Of a stretch of 64,000 nucleotides of DNA, positions 59,985-64,000 are shown piece by piece. A program made the position numbers and the translations under genes. Numbering within the stretch: position 1 is the stretch's first letter; every line of letters begins with the position of its first letter. The DNA comes from CAZQRP01 sp964596125 (GTDB lineage: Bacteria; Chloroflexota; Dehalococcoidia; GIF9; UBA5629): positions 132,849 to 196,848 of the forward strand of contig CAZQRP010000004.1 of assembly GCA_964596125.1 (NCBI GenBank), given 5' to 3'. The notes beneath the pieces were generated by a model that searched no databases, was not told where the DNA came from, and worked only from the letters and a program-made list of their open reading frames with translations.

Positions 59985-60761
59985 ATGAGCCATACCGTAA
60001 TAGATATTCAAAATGCTGTTATTTCCTACAGGGAGGACATCGCACTTCGGGGTGTATCTCTCAAGGTAGCTGCCAGAGAGTTCGTGGGCATTATCGGCCC
60101 TAATGGGGCCGGAAAGACCACCATACTAACCGCGGTCAACGGTCTCGGTAGACTACTGAGAGGGCGAGTATGGGTACTGGACCACCATCTGGTACCGGGT
60201 AATGGCCATTCCTTGAGGAAGAAAGTCGGCTATGTGGCACAAGTACAGAACATAGAGCCGCGTATGCCTGTGAATGTCCGTGAAGTGGTGATGATGGGAC
60301 GTTATGGCCGCCTGGGTCTGCTGAGGAAACCTGCCAGGAGCGACTGGAGAATCGTCGACGAGACTCTGGAGCTGGTGGGCATGACTCATCTGGCGCAACG
60401 GCCTATAGGACACCTCTCCGGAGGTGAGCAGCAGAGAGTGGCCATAGCACGCTGTCTTGCCCAGGAACCACAGATATTTCTACTGGATGAACCAACAGCC
60501 TCACTGGACTGGAAAGCTCAAACCGATATATTACGGCTGGTGAAATTGATACATAACACACGGCAACTTACCACGCTGTTCGTCACCCACGACCTGAGCG
60601 CGCTGCCCATCGCCTGCAACCGGGTGGTGCTGATGAAGGAAGGTCTCATCTGGGGCCAGGGTCCTCCTGATGAACTGCTCACCGATGACAACCTCAGCCA
60701 GGTATATGATATACCTGTCGAGGAAGTGAGGAGGAGGCGGAGAGAGGCCATCCTGGTCTGA
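59985..60761 (+). CDS. Metal ABC transporter ATP-binding protein
   Basis: A 258-aa ABC ATPase driving uptake with the adjacent permease. Walker A is GPNGAGKTT, the Q-loop lies in VGYAVAQVQ-type sequence around residue 85, the signature is LSGGEQQRVAIARCLA, Walker B is IFLLDEPTASLD, and the switch His is in FVTHDLSALP. The genes for binding protein, ATPase and permease follow each other with gaps of 34 and 17 bases. It acts at the inner face of the membrane. Confidence 0.95.
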   Translation: MSHTVIDIQNAVISYREDIALRGVSLKVAAREFVGIIGPNGAGKTTILTAVNGLGRLLRGRVWVLDHHLVPGNGHSLRKKVGYVAQVQNIEPRMPVNVREVVMMGRYGRLGLLRKPARSDWRIVDETLELVGMTHLAQRPIGHLSGGEQQRVAIARCLAQEPQIFLLDEPTASLDWKAQTDILRLVKLIHNTRQLTTLFVTHDLSALPIACNRVVLMKEGLIWGQGPPDELLTDDNLSQVYDIPVEEVRRRRREAILV

Positions 60762-60778
60762 ATCCGGGAATTGGGGTC

Positions 60779-61630
60779 ATGGACCTGTCCATCTTTGGCT
60801 ACCAGTTCATGCAGAACGCCATCCTTTCTGCCTTTTTAGGTGGAATTGCCTGTTCTACAATAGGAGTCTTCGTGGTGCTGCTGCATATGCCATTTATCGG
60901 CGTGTGCATGTCACACGCCGCCTTCGCCGGAGCACTACTCGGCCTCTGGTTGGGCTTTGATCCTCTGGTTGGTGCCTTCGCATTTAGCCTGCTATCCGCT
61001 GCCATTATCGGCCCGCTCGCCGACCGTGGAGAGCTGAGCCCGGAAACGTCAGTAGGAGTCATTTTTTCTCTGATGCTGGGGCTTGCCTTCCTGTTCATGG
61101 GCCTGATGTCAGGCACCAAATCCGGCGCCCTTGAATTGCTCTGGGGCAGTATCCTCACCAATACCAGAAACGATATCATTCTCCTGGGGATAGTCGCTAT
61201 CGTCGTGGTGGCAGTGGTGATCGTCTTTTACAAGGAAGTTCAGACCACCATTTTCAACCGGAGTATCGCCCTTTCCGTAGGCATCCCTGCCACAGTAATT
61301 CTCTACGGTATTCTGTTCTTGACAGGTGCCACTATAACCGCCTCTCTCCGCTCAATAGGTGGACTGCTCATTTTCAGCCTGATACTGAATCCTGCAGCAG
61401 CCGCCTACCAGCTCACGTATAGCATGAAGCGTATGTTCCTGCTTTCTGCGGCTTTCGGCGTTCTCTCGGGCTGGATAGGCCTTCTGTTTTCTTACCTGTT
61501 CAATATTCCCAGCGGTGCGACAATAGTAGTAACTTCATCAATAGTGTTCGGCATTGCAGCTATTTTCTCCCCCAAGAAGAAAGTGAAGGGCTGGCAGCAA
61601 CAAGTGCTCCTGGAGGACAACAGTGACTAG
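60779..61630 (+). CDS. Metal ABC transporter permease (ZnuB-like)
   Basis: A 283-aa membrane protein with about eight hydrophobic helices. ILSAFLGGIACSTIGVFVVL opens it, GVCMSHAAFAGALLGLWLG is the hallmark before the second helix, and LRSIGGLLIFSLILNPAAAA is the conserved region near the end. It belongs to the ABC-3 family of zinc/manganese permeases. The ribosome site is weak (GGGG two bases before ATG), so it probably relies on coupling to the ATPase gene. Its end overlaps the methyltransferase by eight bases. Confidence 0.93.
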   Translation: MDLSIFGYQFMQNAILSAFLGGIACSTIGVFVVLLHMPFIGVCMSHAAFAGALLGLWLGFDPLVGAFAFSLLSAAIIGPLADRGELSPETSVGVIFSLMLGLAFLFMGLMSGTKSGALELLWGSILTNTRNDIILLGIVAIVVVAVVIVFYKEVQTTIFNRSIALSVGIPATVILYGILFLTGATITASLRSIGGLLIFSLILNPAAAAYQLTYSMKRMFLLSAAFGVLSGWIGLLFSYLFNIPSGATIVVTSSIVFGIAAIFSPKKKVKGWQQQVLLEDNSD

Positions 61631-62210
61631 GACATTTTTTAATGAAAAGGCAAGCATCTGGGACGAAACAATTGCCGAAAAAGACAGCACCAAGCTGGAA
61701 AAATTGGCCGGGTATCTCAATGTTACGCCAGGTTCCTCTGTGCTTGATGTAGGTAGTGGAACGGGCATATTCGTACCGTTTCTATTGAACAAGATCGGGA
61801 AGTACGGGCAACTCGTTGCCCTGGACATTGCTGAAGAAATGCTAAAAAGGTCGATAGCCAAGGCCTTTAGCGGGAATATCGTGTACCTTCATGCAGATAT
61901 CACCAGTTTACCTCTCGCCGGGGAAATCTTTAGTGCAATCGTATGCTACTCCAGCTTTCCTCATTTTCGGAATAAACCGCGGGCACTCTCCGAAATGGCA
62001 CGTGTGCTCAAAAGCAGCGGCAAACTATTTATTTGCCATACATCCAGCCGACATACAATAAACAAGATCCACCGTGAGACCCCGGCTGTGAAACACGACA
62101 TTATTCCTAGCGCCGAAGATATGCGAACAATGTTATTATCTGCGGGATTCACCGGTATTAAAATAGATGACAGCAATGACAGCTATCTGGTCAGCGCTAC
62201 AAAATCTTAA
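61623..62210 (+). CDS. Class I SAM-dependent methyltransferase
   Basis: A 195-aa methyltransferase of the UbiE/methyltransferase-11 type. VLDVGSGTGIFVPFLL is motif I, LVALDIAEEMLKRS motif II, and ALSEMARVLKSSGKLFICHT motif III onward. It begins with GTG after GGAGG and overlaps the permease gene by eight bases, so it is cotranscribed with a metal transporter. This pairing recurs in some anaerobes and may signal a metal-binding small-molecule product. The substrate is unknown. Confidence 0.85.
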   Translation: MTRTFFNEKASIWDETIAEKDSTKLEKLAGYLNVTPGSSVLDVGSGTGIFVPFLLNKIGKYGQLVALDIAEEMLKRSIAKAFSGNIVYLHADITSLPLAGEIFSAIVCYSSFPHFRNKPRALSEMARVLKSSGKLFICHTSSRHTINKIHRETPAVKHDIIPSAEDMRTMLLSAGFTGIKIDDSNDSYLVSATKS

Positions 62211-62311
62211 ATTCGGTAACAATTGATGCCGAAATAGGTATGCTATCTCAGATGAAGGTAACTACCTGAAGAGTAAAGAAAAACAGGCTAAAAACCTGAA
62301 CGCCACATTCG

Positions 62312-62563
62312 CTATTCCAGACCCTCTGCGTATGGCATTTTCCTTGCTTGCCCTCTGCTCTGCTTCCAGGTCTTTGCGTATATCTTTTTCCGGTCTCCGG
62401 TAACCTCCCTTACCTTCCCGCCAACATCAGACGCTTTTTCTTTCAACAGCGCTCTTGTCTCCTCACCCGATTGAGGGGCTAAGACAAATGCAATTCCAAA
62501 GCCAACCGTCACACCAAGGATAAATCCAATTGCGAATCCCGCCTCTGAATTACTGCTAAACAT
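62312..62563 (-). CDS. YtxH domain-containing small membrane protein
   Basis: An 83-aa protein with a single N-terminal membrane segment rich in Gly (GFAIGFILGVTVGFGIAFVL), then APQSGEETRALLKEKASDVG, the YtxH hallmark, and a basic tail. Such proteins are general stress or envelope proteins of unknown role. I use the ATG with AGGGA just upstream; an ATG seven codons earlier is also possible. Confidence 0.75.
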   Translation of the reverse strand: MFSSNSEAGFAIGFILGVTVGFGIAFVLAPQSGEETRALLKEKASDVGGKVREVTGDRKKIYAKTWKQSRGQARKMPYAEGLE

Positions 62564-62724
62564 CTTTCCCTGCACCCCTTTCATTGCATATATGCTACTA
62601 TATTTGGCATACAACTATATATTACCCTAACTGCTCTCATCTTGGAAAGCCATATGGATAGCAACAGGTATGAAATAATAAATATGAGGAATTTCACCGG
62701 GAAAACAGGCCAGGTGAAGAATCG

Positions 62725-63027
62725 CTATACCAGCCAGGTTACAGCGGCTATAATGTTCCAGACCACAATCAGCCCGAGACCTGCATTCAGCCACTTTAAC
62801 AGGTGAAGCTGGTTGAACCTTAGCAGACCTAATAGAACAAGGCAGACCAGGGCCAGTTTAGCAACGGCCAGTAAATAAATGCTGCCGAGATAAGCGTAAA
62901 TGGGATTCAGTTCAGATGCGCCAAATGAAAGAAGGAATGCCGTTATAGCTATATCCGCCAGGTTAAGAGTTAAAAATATGGCTCCCGGTTTTAGAACCGC
63001 ACCCGACGTGTAATCATTATGTCCCAT
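62725..63027 (-). CDS. DUF5658-like small membrane protein
   Basis: A 100-aa protein with three hydrophobic helices. The first contains FLTLNLADIAITAFLLS and is followed by SELNPIYAYLG, the pattern (Asp in helix one, then ELNP) that I associate with DUF5658. The function is unknown. The ATG chosen gives the usual N-terminus; no strong ribosome site is visible, and an in-frame ATG lies 28 codons upstream. Confidence 0.65.
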   Translation of the reverse strand: MGHNDYTSGAVLKPGAIFLTLNLADIAITAFLLSFGASELNPIYAYLGSIYLLAVAKLALVCLVLLGLLRFNQLHLLKWLNAGLGLIVVWNIIAAVTWLV

Positions 63028-63303
63028 GATAAAAACCAGTACTTTAGTACTAGGACTATTGTAACAACAGATTTGATAAAAATCAATAGTCCAGTTTTTA
63101 GCTGGTAACACCAGTGTAAAGACCGCTTCGTGGAGAGTGGCACCGTTGCCGGGCTGAGATGGTACAGGACTGTCAGTTCCTATGTTTGACAGAAATATTG
63201 TTTTACCGGAATTATCCGGAATACATCGGGTCTGACCAGGAATACAACCTGTACATGTTTCAAGATTGGTACAGCTATACCATTGCGGGGTAGGTGGGGG
63301 ACT

Positions 63304-63870
63304 CTATTTCTTAGCCAGCCTTTTGCCCAGCTCAAATGCATCCGATAATGCAGTGGGGTGGCCCTTGATCTCCGCCCTCTTGTCAACACCCCGGACCAGC
63401 ACCTCACCCGCATACTGGACATTCACGGCTTTGAAAAAATATTGCACTATTAATATCGAGCCATCAAATAGTTTTTCGCCTCTGGTCGCCCCAACGCCGA
63501 TGAACGCGCCTTTTCTCTCTGATTGGGAGAACTCCTGATTAAGGATGTATTTCCTGGCCCAGAGTGCCTGGCAACGGTCGATGAATATCTTTAACTGGCC
63601 GCTGATCCCATAGAAAAACATCGGCGAAGCCACTATCAGGACATCAGCTTCAACAAGCTTGGGATACATATCATCCATATCATCCCTGATAACGCAATTG
63701 CCATCCCGCTCACAGCCATAATATTCCTTGCAGGGGGCAATCTTGAGCTTATCTACGATGATCTTCTCCACCTCTGCCCCCTGGCTCTGCGCTCCCTTCA
63801 GAGCTTCATCAAGTAATAAATCGGTATTGCTTTTTATCCTCGGACTTCCCATAATTCCCAGGACTTTCAA
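63304..63870 (-). CDS. NADPH-dependent FMN reductase / flavodoxin-fold protein
   Basis: A 188-aa flavoprotein. VLGIMGSPRIKSNTDLLLDE is the FMN phosphate loop and ASPMFFYGISGQLKIFIDRC is the second flavin contact. Cys residues in APCKEYYGCERDGNC sit where iron-sulfur flavoproteins have their cluster, although the spacing is not the standard compact motif. It begins with TTG six bases after GGAGG. It is a single gene at the right edge; the last 130 bases of the window carry nothing I can assign. Confidence 0.88.
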   Translation of the reverse strand: MKVLGIMGSPRIKSNTDLLLDEALKGAQSQGAEVEKIIVDKLKIAPCKEYYGCERDGNCVIRDDMDDMYPKLVEADVLIVASPMFFYGISGQLKIFIDRCQALWARKYILNQEFSQSERKGAFIGVGATRGEKLFDGSILIVQYFFKAVNVQYAGEVLVRGVDKRAEIKGHPTALSDAFELGKRLAKK

Positions 63871-64000
63871 TCGGCACCTCCGGCGAAAAATAGTGAAGCT
63901 CTCTACTGTACTCTTCAGTTAACCGGTTGTCAATTTATTCTCCTACGGGATAGCGTATCCTATTTTGTGTAAATTCCAAATAGAAGAAAAAAGGGCGTAT

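Noticed and set aside
1..64000. tRNA genes, rRNA genes, transposases, integrases, reductive dehalogenases and CRISPR arrays
   Set aside because: None could be recognised by reading both strands. tRNAscan and profile searches would settle this.

Overview
The window reads as one continuous stretch of chromosome from an anaerobic, probably uncultured bacterium, most likely of the Chloroflexota (Dehalococcoidia-like). This placement is an inference. It rests on the load of molybdenum/tungsten enzymes, an aldehyde:ferredoxin oxidoreductase, radical SAM proteins, tandem PAC2 proteins, a GuaB3-type IMP dehydrogenase, a large SRP RNA with an Alu domain, and frequent TTG/GTG starts after strong Shine-Dalgarno sites. 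No 16S rRNA or tRNA is present to fix the taxonomy. I found no insertion sequence, phage gene, integrase or CRISPR array.

Region 1 (0-15.2 kb) looks catabolic. It holds an alpha/beta hydrolase cut by the window edge, an aldehyde ferredoxin oxidoreductase, a TAXI-type TRAP transporter (fused permease plus lipoprotein receptor), a cytoplasmic DszB/NMT1-like protein, an M24 'pita-bread' protein lacking three of five metal ligands, a lone EtfB, an iron-sulfur flavoprotein-like reductase, an acyl-CoA ligase, a UbiD decarboxylase and an ACMSD-like amidohydrolase. Together they suggest uptake and breakdown of organic, perhaps aromatic, acids.

Region 2 (15.3-33.5 kb, all minus strand) is the most unusual part. 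Three paralogous cytoplasmic molybdopterin enzymes resemble acetylene hydratase in carrying a Cys metal-ligand position, but they lack its catalytic Asp. They are interleaved with ferredoxins, an NrfD/PsrC membrane anchor and four-cluster Fe-S subunit, two different radical SAM enzymes (one of the tetraether-synthase sequence type), a ferredoxin-DUF169 fusion, a DUF2064 glycosyltransferase, an ArsN-like acetyltransferase, a PhnP-like hydrolase, an FmdE-like protein and MoeA. Overlapping genes define at least two operons. Substrates are unknown.

Region 3 (33.8-39.8 kb) has two PAC2 proteins, an acyl-CoA dehydrogenase with a relocated catalytic Glu, an unrecognised barrel-like protein, a LysE-type exporter and GuaB3.

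Region 4 (39.9-64 kb) is mostly housekeeping: rsmI, metG, a polyprenyl synthase, moaE, ftsH, rsfS, ndk, tsaB/tsaE, thiL, tandem cyclophilins, SRP RNA, rsmA, ispE, a CCA-adding-type enzyme, an AlkD-like protein, DegV, a metal ABC transporter operon with an elaborate regulatory leader, a methyltransferase and small membrane proteins. MoeA and MoaE tie the housekeeping part to the molybdenum island by supplying molybdopterin cofactor.
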